From Adiantum capillus-veneris (Eukaryota > Streptophyta > Polypodiopsida > Polypodiales > Pteridaceae), in NCBI GenBank assembly GCA_014529385.2, contig CM043968.1:29607013-29671012 (forward strand): 64,000 nt of DNA, given 5' to 3'. Below are positions 34,483 through 46,019 of this stretch, piece after piece; the stretch's first letter is position 1, and each line of letters begins with the position of its first letter. A program made the translations under genes and the position numbers. Under the pieces are notes generated by a model. That model was not told the origin of the DNA. It saw only the letters and a list, made by a program, of their open reading frames with translations, and made no database searches.

Positions 34483-35031
34483 TCAGTCGACAAAGGGGAG
34501 TAAGCCCAAAGCTTTGCGGAAAGCTTCAAGCTTCTCACGAGACAATGCCTTTGTGAAAAGATCTGCAAGGTTGTCCTGTGTTGGCACATAAGCCAAGCTG
34601 ATCTCTCCTGCTGAGAGCCTCTCCCTCACATAGTGGTAATGCACCTCAATGTGCTTTGTGCGAGCATGAAAAACTGGGTTTCTCGCAACTGCCAATGCGC
34701 TTTGACTGTCAGTGTAGATAGTGTTGGCAGTGTCCTGTCCAACACCCAAATCAACCATAAGACGTCTGAGCCATACACACTCAACCGTAGCTCTGAAGAC
34801 TACCCTCTACTCAGCCTCACAACTCGAAGTGGCCACAGTAGGTTGCTTCTTGCTCAACCATGATATACATGAACTTCCAAGCATGAAACAAAAACCTGAT
34901 GTGGACACTCGCGTGTCAAAACAACTAGCCCAATCTGAGTCCGAAAAAGCATGTAAGTCTGGCGGCAATGATCCCCCCTTGGGATAAAACAAGCCAAGAT
35001 GTAAAGTGCCACTAAGGAAGCGGAAAATCAT
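34483..35031 (-). pseudogene. Copia-A RNase H
   Basis: Minus-strand frames with SDSDWASCFDTRVSTSGFCF (35,031-34,807), the SxxEAE-like SSCEAE, then IYTDSQSALAVARNP and HIEVHYHYVRERL to NLADLFTKAL (34,758-34,483). Typical Ty1/copia RNase H with Asp and Glu residues in place. It is split by a frameshift near 34,760-34,810. Its job is removing the RNA template during reverse transcription. Confidence 0.88.
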
Positions 35032-35869
35032 CTTGACTGCCTGCCAATGCTTAGACCCTGGCTATGCATAAATCTGCTGACCTGTGAGACTGCAAACTGA
35101 ATATCTGGCCTCGTGTTGCATACATAAATGAGGCAGCCAACAGCAGTTTGGTAAAGAGTGACATCAGCAGGATCGCCAGCATCATGTAGACTCAACTTCA
35201 AACCTGTTTCCATGGGAGTAGCAATAGGTTTGCAATCCTCAAGTCCAAACTTACATAGCAATGTCTCTATGTAACTTTTCTGACACAAGGCAATACCACC
35301 ATCACACTGCTTAGACTGTATACCCAAGTAATGATGCAACAGCCCAAATCTTTCATCTTAAAGTAGCATTCAAATCAGCCTTGAATTCAGAAATATGTCT
35401 CTCATTTGGTCCAATGATCAGCAAATCATCAACATAAAGAACCACAGATGAGAAATACATCACCCTCATGCTTTACATACAATGTGCTTTCTATTGGACT
35501 GTTACGAAAGCCTTGTTTTACCAAATGAGTGTCAGCTTTCTCATACCAAGCACGAGGAGATTGCTTCAACCCATACAAAGCCTTGTTACATTTGCACACT
35601 TTGTCCTCTTGTCCTTTTATGACAAAACCGCGAGGCTGCGTTACATAAACTTCCTCAAATATGTCACCATTCAAGAAAGCAGTAACAATGTCTGATTGAT
35701 GTACATCCCAACCAAAATGAGTTGCCAATGCACATAGAAAACGCACAGTAGTCATACGACAAGTGGGAGCAAAAGTCTCTTCATAATCTATGCCTTTTTG
35801 CTGTGCATAACCTTTTGCAACAAGTCGAGCCTTATGGCGATCGATCTCGCCATCCGACTTGCGTTTCAA
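35028..35869 (-). pseudogene. Copia-A reverse transcriptase
   Basis: RVT_2 type: RHKARLVAKGYAQQKGIDYE, DVHQSDIVTAFLNGDI, KCNKALYGLKQSPRAWYE (35,869-35,429). The catalytic YVDDLLIIG lies in another frame at 35,411-35,436, and MHHYLGIQ to FAVSQVSRFMH continues at 35,339-35,028. At least two frame breaks. The YVDD box is intact at sequence level. Confidence 0.92.
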
Positions 35870-35940
35870 CTTGTAAATTCACTTCGTATCAATGGCCTTT
35901 TTGCCAGGAGGCAAATCACATAAAGTCCATGTGTCATTTT

Positions 35941-36960
35941 CTATAAGTGCATCATATTCTGATTGCATGGCAGCCATCCAATTTTCTGAATTCTGCGCTT
36001 CATCAAAGTCAGAGACTCCTCAACATCATGTAAACTAGACACAGCCAAAGCATAACAATCTGATGCATAAGATGCATGGTGAGAGCCTAAATGAGTACGA
36101 CTAGACAAAGGTGCATCCAATTTACTGTCACGCAAAGTGTGCACTAGCCATTTTGGCATACCTCTAGCCTGCTCATTTTCAGCCCTTTCCTCATCAAGTA
36201 CATCATGTACATCTGCATCAGTAATAGGCTGATCTAAAACATTTTCAAAAACCCCCATAGGTTGTACATTTGCCTCATTGGAACTTACATTCATATTTCC
36301 ACCACTGAAAAGAGGCAACAAAGTGTCATAAATGTCCTGTGAGCTTACATTACTGTCTCTAGTACATGACAGCAAGGGCTGAATAGAATCTTCCACAAAC
36401 ACTACATCCCGAGAAACCAGAATACGTTTTTTTGCGGATGATACAACCTGTAACCTTTGCTTTCAGCACTATAACCAACAAAAATACATTTGACAGCCTT
36501 ATCATCCAATTTTCTGCGCTGCACTTGTGGCACCAAAGTATATGCCAAACAGCCAAAAACACGCATGTGCTCAATAGAAGGTTTTCTATCATGCCATGCT
36601 TCATATGGAGTAATATACTGCAAAGATTTCGTAGGACACCTGTTAAGTACATAAGTGGCACACATAATGGCCTCAAGCCAAAAAGAATGCGGAAAAGCTT
36701 GACTTTTGACCATACATCGTGCCATTTCCGTCAGTGACTTGTTTTTCCTCTCAGCAACACCATTTTGTTGAGGTGTATAAGGCATTGTACATTGGTGTTT
36801 TATCCATCCCACGACTAGCCAAAATGCATTAAATTCATGAGACATGTACTCCCCCCCTCGATCGGAACGGAGGGTGCCCATAGTACATTTCGAGACATTT
36901 TCAGCCATAGCCAGAATTGTTTGAAGCAGATAAAAACTTCGGACTTCGCATTAAGCGGAA
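35941..36960 (-). pseudogene. Copia-A integrase core and C-terminal part
   Basis: GTLRSDRGGEYMSHEF (second Asp) and PYTPQQNGVAERKNK (Glu) on the frame at 36,908-36,402, with the downstream PYEAWHDRKP and FGCLAYTLVP typical of copia integrases. The 35,941-36,402 frame continues toward RT. The first catalytic Asp lies in the preceding frame (LVHSDVCGP), so the active site is split by a frame break near 36,910-36,965. Confidence 0.88.
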
Positions 36961-36964
36961 ATAC

Positions 36965-37924
36965 CTATGCATGCCTGGAGTAGTCATCAATGAAAGTCAC
37001 GAAGTACAGGTAATTTCCCAAGGACGGAGTTTGCATGGGCCCACAAACATCACTATGCACAAGCTGCAATGTGCATGTGGCCCGAACTGAACCATCCTTT
37101 GGAAATTTAGAACGCTGCATCTTACCCAAAATACAGCCTTCACAAACATGTTTGATAGGTGCTTCAAGAGGCGGCAAAGAAGCAACCATATCAGATTTCT
37201 GCAAACGCAGCAAACTGGCAAAATTCAGATGACCAAAACGTGCATGCCAAAGTTTTGCATCTGAAATAGCCCTTGAATCTGCAACAGCATTTGCAAAATT
37301 TTGTCCACACTTGTCATACAAAGTGAGCTTATACAGCCCACGGCACAAAAGGCCAAATGCAACAATTTCATCACCAAAATTGAGATCATGAACTGTACAT
37401 CTGTCATCCACAAATTTGACTACAAGTCCAAGTCTAGCAAGTGCGGATACAGACAAGATATTCTTCTTGATCCCAGATACATAAAGTGCATCGACAAGTG
37501 TGAAGGAACTGCCATTAGCAGCAGTGAGCACAATATTTCCAACTCCCTGAACTGGATAAGAGGCGTTGTTGGCACAAGTGACAGAATTCCCATGAGGGAC
37601 AGACTCGAGAGAGGTAAACAATTCACGATGTGAGGTAATGTGCTTTGTAGCACCACTGTCGAAATACCACACATGTGAATCTGCAGCAACTGACAAGCAT
37701 GCATCATGGATAGCAGGATTGTAAGTGCACTCTGCGCTAAAAGCCCATTCTGCATCAACATCAGCAACACAGTCTCCTTTCAGAGAAGACTCAACAATGG
37801 CTGCATTTGTAGTGGAACCAGCATTTGCAGTGGAACCACCCTCTTTCTTCTTAGCCTCTTTGGCCTTCAACTTAGGACACGACTTGATCAAGTGATCATT
37901 GGCTTTACAATAATGGCAACGCAT
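36965..37924 (-). pseudogene. Copia-A zinc knuckle, retropepsin and integrase N-terminus
   Basis: Starts with CHYCKANDHLIKSC (CX2CX4HX4C), then VWYFDSGATKHIT (retropepsin D-S-G), then LWHARFGHLNF and HVCEGCILGK (HHCC) and LVHSDVCGP (first integrase Asp). Open for 319 codons. A frame break separates it from gag (38,083) and from the integrase core. Confidence 0.9.
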
Positions 37925-38082
37925 CTTCTTTTTCCCTTATCACCAGAATTGCTAGACGAAGTACTCCCAGCAGAAGCATTAGGAACATAATTTTTGCCAC
38001 TCGCAGAAGAACCATAAGAAGTGGCTGCATTACTGTTACCACCCTTTCTTTGAGAAGCAGTAAAGGCCTATTCAACTGCACG

Positions 38083-38766
38083 CTACCTAGTCCTGTTTTT
38101 TCTGGAAACTGACTCTTGCAACAGCAATGTACATAATGCATCAAACTTGACAACTTCAGGATTTCCTTGGGTCATCAGTCTCCAAGTACTAGCAAAAGTC
38201 TGGTAGGAATTTGGTAAGGCATCAAGAACAGTCTGCACTAGGGAACTGTCTGAAATGACTTCACCTGCAGAAATGAGTTGCTCATTGATATCCTTGACAC
38301 TAGCAAGGAAAGTGTCCATATCATCTTCCTCATGCATAATCTTTGACTCCAACTCTTTACGCGGCAAAGAAATTTTAGCCTCATTGCTGCTTGCATAAAG
38401 ACCTGCTAAAATATCCCAAGCCTCTTTTGCAAATTTTGCTGAACGGATGTGAGGAACAATGGTGCGCTTCACAGACAACGCAATCAATGCATGAGCCTGC
38501 GCATCCTTAACATCCCAACGAGCTTGTTCTGCCATAGGCAAAACAACTCTAACAGTTGCAATCCTTGCAACAAGACCTGCAACATCCTCAACATCGCCTA
38601 CATCCTCAGAACCAGGACGTACATCAATGCCCTGCACAATGTTCAAGACACCTTTTGACACAAGAACATGTTGCATCATATAAGCCCACATAGGGTAGTT
38701 GTCCCCATCCAACCTGTCCTCAACAACAAACATCTTGAACACATCTGTGTTGTTGTTGTCAGCCAT
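38083..38766 (-). CDS. Copia-A gag
   Basis: Start ATG at 38,766-38,764 (MADNNNTDVFKMF). Contains the UBN2-type capsid pattern: GDNYPMWAYMMQHVL, AKEAWDILAGLYASSNEAK, EDDMDTFLASVKDINEQL, VLDALPNSYQTFASTW. The open frame extends upstream to 39,192 through leader and LTR, but that part is not gag-like. Forms the virus-like particle shell. Confidence 0.88.
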   Translation of the reverse strand: MADNNNTDVFKMFVVEDRLDGDNYPMWAYMMQHVLVSKGVLNIVQGIDVRPGSEDVGDVEDVAGLVARIATVRVVLPMAEQARWDVKDAQAHALIALSVKRTIVPHIRSAKFAKEAWDILAGLYASSNEAKISLPRKELESKIMHEEDDMDTFLASVKDINEQLISAGEVISDSSLVQTVLDALPNSYQTFASTWRLMTQGNPEVVKFDALCTLLLQESVSRKNRTR

Positions 38767-39104
38767 GGTAAATGCTGCACTTGATGTGAAAAATGCCAAA
38801 AATAGGAGAAATGGAGCGGGAACAACGTGTGCTATATAGCACAAACCGTAGAAGACTATAAGGCACCTGTTATGCAGAAAATGGCACTGACATAAATTCT
38901 GCACAAAATGACGAAATAGCCTGTGCAGTACTGCTTGTAGTGGAAACGGAGGCCGAAATGAGCCCAAATCAAAATTCTGAGCAGACCGAGCTCTTCTATT
39001 TCTCCCAAAATATTTGTCGACCTGCGAACGCTCGCCAAAGCTCACTGAAATCGGAGAAAGTGAACAGGCGTGTGCTAGAGCAGTTGCGACTAAGCTCGGG
39101 AGGA

Positions 39105-39126
39105 CGTGACCTACTCTGATACCAAT
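39105..39126 (-). other. Primer-binding site of Copia-A
   Basis: Minus strand reads TTGGTATCAGAGTAGG directly inside the 5' LTR, complementary to initiator Met tRNA. Confidence 0.85.
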
Positions 39127-39354
39127 TGTTGGAATTAGGATTGAAGAGAAACACACACAGCTTGGAGAAGACGAAGGAAGCTCAAGGCACACGATAGAGA
39201 GTGTATTACTTAGTGTGCAATGGAAAGATAGATAGCCCTAGAGTGATGGGTGTATATACAATGCTCGGGGGAAAAAAACCTCCTAAAGAGGGAAAAAATG
39301 CCCCGGCGGTCCTAGTGTGTTCACACACATCACTACAACATGTATATGGTAACA
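39127..39354 (-). repeat. Copia-A 5' LTR (228 bp)
   Basis: TGTTGGAATTAGGA to GTATATGGTAACA, pairs with 34,183-34,408. TSD GTTGC follows at 39,355. Confidence 0.95.
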
Positions 39355-39359
39355 GTTGC

Positions 39360-40915
39360 ATGGCCTTGTACCACATCATCTCTGATTGCTTTTCCATTTG
39401 TTCGGCCAGCTTCTGCTCTTCAAATTTTGTGACTGAATCTTCGTCTTCTTCTTGGTTTTTGGAGCCAGTTTGATCAGTCTGCGTATCTGGGGCTTCGTGG
39501 TCATCTGATTCTTCCTCATAGTCATCATCACCCCCATATAGTTATGCTAGTCCAGCAAAATCCGTGGCTACTTGCTCCAGGTGCACCTATACCTGCCCTT
39601 GGCGTTGACTTGCAGTTTGGAGACTTGCAATTTGTGCAGCCATTGTTCGATTATTGATTTGGAGTGTTTGAAATTCCATCTCCTTTTGGGCTGCAGACTC
39701 TTCTAACTCTTTTACCCTGATGTGCAAATTTTCATTTTCCTCCTTAGGGACTTGGAAACAATACTTTCTATTTCACTATCATGAGCTGGTCCTTGTTGCT
39801 GTTCACTTTGTAAGTCCGAGATTTGCCTTTGCAATTGATCCTCTGCTCTAAGCGCACGCTCGGCTATCATTAAGCTTTTGTTTTCTTTCCAATTCCAGCT
39901 CTCTCTTCAGTGCCGCCACTTCTTCTTGCGGTTGGACCACTAGTGTTGCTGGTAGCAACGTTTTTTGTTTCTTTGCTCGTTCTATCTCTCTTGCGTGTAT
40001 ATATGTTACTGCTCTCAAATCCTTCACTTCAATTTGTAAGTCATCGATTACGACTTGCAAACTTTTGACTATTTCCAGGGCATCTTGCTTTTCTTTCTCC
40101 AACCTTTGGATTTGTTCATCTCTGTCGAGGTCTTCAAGAAATACATTGATTGTATCTTCACAAATGGCATTGAAATTTTCTGACTCCTGTAAATTTTCCT
40201 TGAGGAGGTTTACTCTGCTTTTGAGCCCAAGATCTTAACATCTCTAATGCTGATCAGTTTAAGGGTGTCATCTCTTTGCTCTTGCAACTTCAGAACTTCT
40301 TGATGGGTTGTTTCTAACTTCGTTTTGTTTGCCCTATTTTGATCGGCTAACCACCGACTGTGCAGTCTTGTTCGGTTTAGTAGGGTCTCCATTGACTGTA
40401 AATCCAGGTCTATAGTAGCTTCCAACTCAATTTCTTGAGAGGAGGAAGCTTTTTTTTTGTCAGATCCACCTCTTTTTTGCTTGCCCTTATCAATGTGTGA
40501 TATTGTTCCAATGTTGGGTGACCATCTGTCCTTTCTTCTTCTTCTTCATTGGGTGGTGTATGAACCCTCTCATCACAATGTGAGCTCTCTGAATGCGAAG
40601 GAGAGTCAGCAGGTGGGGTTGATTGCCTCTCACTTGTCTCTGGCCTTGGAGATGGAGGTGGTTTCTTGATCTCGTGAAGTTGGCCTCAACTGATCTCTCA
40701 AGGTTTGGAGATCCTCCTCTTCAAGTAGCAGTTCTAGTTCATCCATAGCATTCATTTCTTGGATGTACCTCTCAAACCAGTCGAACTCGAAAGCTAGGTT
40801 GTGTTTATTATTTGTTCTCAATGTGTAAGTGCTACTAGAGGGTCTCCAAGTGGCGCCTACATCGCCTCGTAGAGATCTCTCGAGTACAAAGCCTTCTAGC
40901 ATTCTTTCCATTTTT
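39360..40915 (-). pseudogene. Gypsy-A accessory ORF: coiled-coil region
   Basis: Minus-strand frames rich in Glu, Lys, Gln and Leu with heptad character: KEKQDALEIVKSLQVVIDDL, EEVAALKRELELERKQK, LETTHQEVLKLQEQRDD, AMDELELLLEEEDLQTLRDQ, plus an acidic end (DDDYEEESDDHE near 39,520). Several stops and shifts separate the pieces, and Copia-A cuts it at 39,355. Predicted long coiled coil. Not gag, pol or a typical env (no signal peptide or membrane segment seen). Function unknown. Confidence 0.55.
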
Positions 40916-40971
40916 TGCTACCTTCTGCAATCTTGTGTTGTTCTCCATTTCCACTTTCCGCTTCTTTAGTC

Positions 40972-41940
40972 TCAAATCTTCTTCTTCAGTTTTTCTTTCT
41001 TCTTCCATATTTTCCTGTGTACTTCTGGTGACTCTTTCCAGCCTGCGTCCTCCAATGGTGTTAGTAGAGGCCGGTACTCGCCTTGTGATCTGTCTTCAAT
41101 ATTCTCTCTTGACACCAACCAGTCATTTTGATGAGGAGCAGGTAGTAGCTGATCTGCCGCGCCTATGGCCTGGTATATTATTCTGGTGAGGACTTCTCCT
41201 CCTACAATGTAATTTGGCTTGTCCCGTCGTAGCTTTGTCACTCCTCAAACAGGTATGATGCATGATCTATATAGAACTTCATGTGTCATCCCATAGCCCA
41301 GGTCAAGTGTTGGTGAGATGACCCCGTGTGGTGTAGTGTATCTAGGTGGTCTCTTGCTGTAGCTCAACAAACATTGATTGTATACCTGTGTCAGTTCTCT
41401 TACTTCTGGGTTTGCTATGAGTTCGAAAGAAGGCAGTTTGGATCTTTGCAGGTAGACTGTGAGATTCTTCCTTCTTTCTCTCATGTTGGCTCCTCGATCA
41501 GAAAATTTTAACGCTTCTTTGATGATTTCCTTTGTGATCTAAATCTCCATCACCTCATTATCCATGCCTGCCACCCTGCAAGTTCCATCTTCTTGGATAG
41601 TCTCAATTAGGTGTTGTACCCTCTTGAAATCTATCCCCACTGGTGGTAGTGAAACAAAGTTCCACAAGCCAACTTTTTTCAGCCATGACCTTTGCGGTGA
41701 TCTTTTCAGGTAATTTTATACCTCCTTTGGGATCATTACTGTATCCATTAAATTTGCTTTGTCATCCACATAGGAACCTTGGTAGATTTGAAAGGATGCT
41801 GCCTGTTGCACGTCTGCAGGTATCCAGGTGGCTGCTGGTTTTAGTGAATTGGGTAGAAGTGCATAGGGTATTTGCACCTTCCGTTGCCAGGTTCTTGCCT
41901 TTTCTTTTTCCCGGAGAAGCATCCATGGATCCTGTATTCA
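40972..41940 (-). pseudogene. Gypsy-A accessory ORF: globular region
   Basis: Three minus-strand frames in series (41,922-41,716; 41,484-41,245; 41,241-40,972) that read as one protein broken by stops and shifts: LREKEKARTWQRKVQIPYAL, RERRKNLTVYLQRSKLPSFE, LTQVYNQCLLSYSKRPPRYT, YGMTHEVLYRSCIIPV, GGEVLTRIIYQAIGAADQLL. A folded N-terminal domain in front of the coiled coil. I do not recognise the family. Confidence 0.5.
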
Positions 41941-42222
41941 TAAATAACGGTTAATGTACAAACATAGTACTTCTTTTCTAAATTGATTACCACTTAATCA
42001 TGCATCTAGGTGAGCCTTATTAATCCCAAGATGAGTTAAGGTAAAATGTTAGCAGATAGACAAGCTCTTTCATTGTCCGACTCTGACGGCTTCAAATTAA
42101 TGTTGTTGATGAAGGAGAACAAGTCCAAATTCCTTGAAATTTTGTGTGGTGTATGTGCATAGGGTATGTAAGGTCACCCTATAGTGACAAACTGAAAATC
42201 AACTCATTTACAATTTCTGCCT

Positions 42223-42240
42223 AGTCTATCGTGATAGACT
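42223..42240. repeat. Palindrome AGTCTATC-GT-GATAGACT, copy 1
   Basis: Perfect 8-bp arms around GT. Part of a family of seven in Gypsy-A spacers. Confidence 0.92.
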
Positions 42241-42464
42241 GGCTATCTTTTGACAGGAGATATATTTTCCACATGTGACTTTACCAGTTGGTTCCTCATG
42301 TCTTGTACATGATCTGATCCTATTTTCATCTCAAGTGGATGTCAAGTGACCCCTGTTTGGTTCCTTTGTTTTGGGATCAAACTTAGTGGGTAGTCCTCTT
42401 GCATCATGCTGAAGCTAACTGTTGATTCCAATTTTTGATCAGATGGCCCTGTATCACTCTGCTT

Positions 42465-42482
42465 AGTCTATCGTGATAGACT
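42465..42482. repeat. Palindrome copy 2
   Basis: AGTCTATC-GT-GATAGACT, perfect arms. Confidence 0.92.
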
Positions 42483-42751
42483 GGGACTTAGTGCCATTTT
42501 GTCATATTTTGGCTCTGTAGTCATCTGTCTGCCTTCTCCTAGTTGATGTAAGGTTTCTTGACCTATCACATGTGAATTTTAACTATCTGCCATTGAGATG
42601 CCCTGACTTTGAGTTGTTGTTGTCAAGTCTATCTCGGCTTGCCATATGAGTCCTTCCTGTCTCCAAATTTGGTGTACTGCCTCCATATGCTTCCCCAAGT
42701 CTATCCTTGTGAAAATTTTGAAAAGCCTCCCCCTAAAGATAAAAATAGTTT

Positions 42752-42767
42752 GTCTATCGTGATAGAC
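42752..42767. repeat. Palindrome copy 3
   Basis: GTCTATC-GT-GATAGAC; the outermost pair is lost on one side. Confidence 0.88.
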
Positions 42768-42888
42768 TGAGTTACTTAGTCAAGAGAGAGCAATTTTGCA
42801 CTTTGATTTGATATTTGTGGTCACTATTCCTTGTTAGTACCCTTTATGAAGTCAAAATAAAAATTTTACTTGTCTAAGTGTATGAGCA

Positions 42889-42906
42889 AGTCTATCGCAA
42901 TAGACT
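42889..42906. repeat. Palindrome copy 4
   Basis: AGTCTATC-GC-AATAGACT; one mismatch at the inner arm end. Confidence 0.88.
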
Positions 42907-43000
42907 CAGCATCTAGTCATTTTTACAAGTTTTTTGATGTTAGTTGACCACAATGGTGTTAGTAGGCTCTCCTAGACACAAACATTAAGTTTTAATCAAT

Positions 43001-44557
43001 TTGGAAAAGTGTACTCCCTGTTTGCAGCACTTAGCTGTTTTTGGAATTGGAGTAGACCACTTAGGTGATGGTCGCCGTTCTTTTTGGTCATTGTATGACT
43101 TAGGATGACTTTCATTTCCTTTTGACCTTCCATCAAAGTAGTCGGTTGTTCTGTTGGTGTTTACCTCAGCAAAAATGACCATTTGGACGTCTTTCTGGCC
43201 TGTTGTTGGCATTTTCCCTAGTGGAAGAGCTTTTTCTTGAGTGGACACGTTCCAACTCGTAGTTGACCTCTTTTGGATGTACCCTGTTAAATTTGGTGTC
43301 ATTTGGTCACTTGGTCGGCCCGTTAGAGTATCGTGACGCTTTGAGCAGTTTTTGTCAGCAGATAGGGATTTTAGGCTCCATTTTGAAGAACTTTTTCATG
43401 GTCTAACCATTCAGTTGGCTAGTCGAGGTTATTGGCTTGCTGCCTATGAATTTTGGCTCATTTTCGATCACTTTATTTCAGCTGCCCTTCTGCAGGTCCT
43501 GTGAAATTAGGATTTTTTGGGCGGCTTCCTTCACGCTTTCGGAGGTCATAAGCTTGATCCCTAAGCTATAGGCATTGTGCCTTTCAATTTCGGTTCCATT
43601 TGGTGGCCTCTAGGTCTTCCTAACAACCAGTCTACAGTATGTGTGCACAGGTTGTGATGGTGGTGCTGGCAAGGTTTTGCGACTAACTGAAGTAAACAAC
43701 ACTTAGAGTCAGTGTTGACGAGCATACCTCTCATATCTGATGTCGATCTGGTGACCGTGTGCGATGGATGAGCTCCTGGAAGTCTCAACTGCTGTAGGGA
43801 GCTCTCTCTCTCTCACACAATGGAAAATGACTCAAATGAGAGATTTCTAGCCTAGCCCCTCTATATGTAATCGAGACTCCGACACGAAATTTTTCCATCT
43901 TTTACCTGTGGCTATAACTTTTTGCGAGATGCCGTTTAGGCTCGCAAATTTCCTGATTTGGACCTCGTTTGCTCTAGTTCTATAATTTCTGCAGATTTCT
44001 CCTTTTGGAGGTCCCGTCATGAAGGTGGTCATTTTTGCCCTGTCACCTTCGCAGTCCCTATTTTTTCTGTGTCTTCTTTACCTTGCTTTGATCAGTCGTC
44101 TCTTCTATTGTGTTTCCATCTAGATTATGGAATTTTTTTCTACTAGAAAATGGCTAAAATAAAGCAAATAAATCCCAAAATAAGCGGAAAATAGCAATTC
44201 TAACCTATAAAAATACCAATGAAAAGAAAAACACTTTGTAGCTCACTTTTCTCCCGTCTATGTACATTCTCACTCTTAATCGTCCCCAATTTTGATTAAT
44301 TACGAGGGCATATTATTTTTCCCAAAATCACACAATAAAATGCAAAAATGGTTGAAATTCTGATTAATCACAAACATTGCCCTCTAATATATGACGTGAG
44401 TCTGCATTTGGAATGCCTCCCCCCCTCCTAGTTGGAGTCCTCCTGGACGACAGGGTATCGTCAAGGGTATGTGACGTGCATGGGCGTGAACTCGTGCTAA
44501 TGCAGGCCTTGTAATGTAGCCCTATATGCATGCACAGTAAATGCATTTAGAAAAAAT
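43001..44557 (-). other. Gypsy-A 3' region without convincing gene
   Basis: Only short, unrelated minus-strand frames. Some text is shared with the leader-type repeats (ACTTTGAGCAGTTTTTG and similar). Contains a CT/CA run at 43,801-43,816. I see no recognisable protein domain. Confidence 0.4.
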
Positions 44558-44985
44558 TTATGCGGTGTAAGAGGAAGGTATAAGCGATTCGCTTATTGGC
44601 ATTTGTCGTTGAGGTTTCCTGTGGTAACCTGAGTTGGCTCGAAGATTTTCTTTGCGAGAAGAAGTTGTAACTCTGTCGCTCTTTGTTTGATGGTTTTCCA
44701 CGGTTTTTGAATTTGTGTTTGTGGCTCCGTTGAAGTCATTTTTGTTGTATATTTTTTTGCATGTTCTGGTGAAACATTCTTTCATTTCCATTTGATGACT
44801 TTGGTCGTACAGATCCTCGTCGTTGTTGTTGTGGATGCTGCTTGTTTCCGCATGCTGGTTGTATGATTTAGCTTGTCATTGACAGTTGTTGTTGTGGATG
44901 CTGCTTGTTTCCGCGTGCTGGTTGTATGATTTAGCTTGTCATTGACACTTGTAGAAAACTGTTCGTTGGTCTTCTTTGGCATCCA
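44558..44985 (-). pseudogene. Gypsy-A low-complexity ORF with tandem repeat
   Basis: Minus-strand frames of Ser, Thr, Asn and Lys. The frame at 44,982-44,782 has two copies of a 21-residue unit (VNDKLNHTTSTRKQAASTTT type), encoded by the 63-bp tandem repeat. Probably a linker of the post-integrase reading frame; function unknown. Confidence 0.4.
44822..44947 (+). repeat. 63-bp tandem duplication
   Basis: GTGGATGCTGCTTGTTTCCG at 44,831 recurs at 44,894; the units differ at very few bases and keep the frame (21 codons). Confidence 0.9.
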
Positions 44986-45194
44986 TACTTGTGTTGTTGG
45001 CGCGTTCTGAATTGGTAATTTTGGATGCCATACTAATATAGTCTGTTGCGGATTCGACTAGTTGGTAATTGTTCTTTGAAGCTTTGTTGGCTTTGGGTGT
45101 TTTGTCTGTTCATTTGTCCACTTTTTTACAGGAATTAATCTGTCTTGCTTGAGCCAAACTTGATATTTCCACCCTTGATGAAATTGTGCCTCGG

Positions 45195-45865
45195 TCAGAT
45201 CTGTACTTCGTACCAAACTTGCCTGGTTCCCTGCATGATTGTTGATTTTTTATAATACATTTCTTGACATGTAAACTTTGTTTTTTGTTGGTCAATGCTT
45301 TGCGGATGTATTGACTCCTGTCTCCACCTTGACATGTATTGGTCAAATGATAAGAAGGGTTCTGAAAAGTTTTCATTTCTGAACAGTGCTTCATTAGTAT
45401 CCAAATCAATGAATACCCTGTTAGCTTTCATCCATGACACTGCTAAGATACACGGCATTGCTAATCTCATTGGTGGTAGTACATGGAACTTGGTAGTGTA
45501 CATGTGTGCCTGCACTGTGATTGGTAATATAATGGACCACAACGTGGTCACCTCATCACCCGATGCTACTTTAACCTGTGTGCCTCTAGGAATTTCCTCA
45601 TTGGTCCAAGTTTCTGAAAGAGCTCAAAGCTGATGACACTCATTTTTGCCCCAATGTCAAGAAATGCATAGATTTCAACTTGTTCTGTGCCTGCACAAGC
45701 TTTTATGTAAGGACTACACCACGTATTTTCCAAGTTGTCAATGGTGCTTTCGTCCTGAGCCATAAAGTCTGTTATTGTCTTTGCTAATTCTTCGCTGTGT
45801 ATATCCGCTTCGATTGTTCGGAATGTCGAAAGAGGATATTCGTCAGTCATCATTGGTGTGACCAT
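45195..45865 (-). pseudogene. Second retropepsin-like domain, downstream of integrase
   Basis: Frame 45,865-45,566 contains VEIYAFLDIGAKMSVISFEL. This is the retropepsin strand, with D-I-G in place of D-S/T-G and the usual hydrophobic M-S-V-I-S after it. Frame 45,551-45,195 continues with FHVLPPMRLAMPCILAVSWM and ANRVFIDLDTNEALF, which correspond to the ILGxxWL flap-side half of retropepsins. The two halves are one frame apart near 45,555. A protease normally lies before RT, so this is a second copy. The Ser/Thr of the active site is Ile, which would impair catalysis. Confidence 0.6.
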
Positions 45866-46019
45866 GTTTATTGTCCTTAGTAACTGCTTTCGCTTAGCAA
45901 TGCATTCCTTGGCTTCTTGCTGTGCTTGGTCCTGAATTCGTTTTGATGTTCCTGTTTATAGGCTTTGCCATAATGCAATTGAAACAACATTTCCGGTGTT
46001 AAAGGTAGATGATACTTTT

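Larger units (their letters stand above)
34183..39354 (-). mobile_element. Copia-A: Ty1/copia retrotransposon
   Basis: 5,172 bp on the minus strand, flanked by GTTGC duplications (34,178-34,182 and 39,355-39,359). Short LTRs of 226 and 228 bp differ at only a small number of sites. Order: gag with UBN2-like fold, CCHC, DSGA retropepsin, integrase HHCC and core, RT with YVDD, RNase H. This is the youngest layer of the nest. A few frameshifts and stops make it non-autonomous. Confidence 0.95.
41960..43000. other. Gypsy-A 3' spacer with palindromes
   Basis: Non-coding on both strands. Holds four copies of the AGTCTATC-NN-GATAGACT palindrome and sentences of sequence shared with the leader at 53.9-54.9 kb (for example CTTGAAATTTTGTGTG against CTTGAAATTTGGTGTG). 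Confidence 0.75.
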
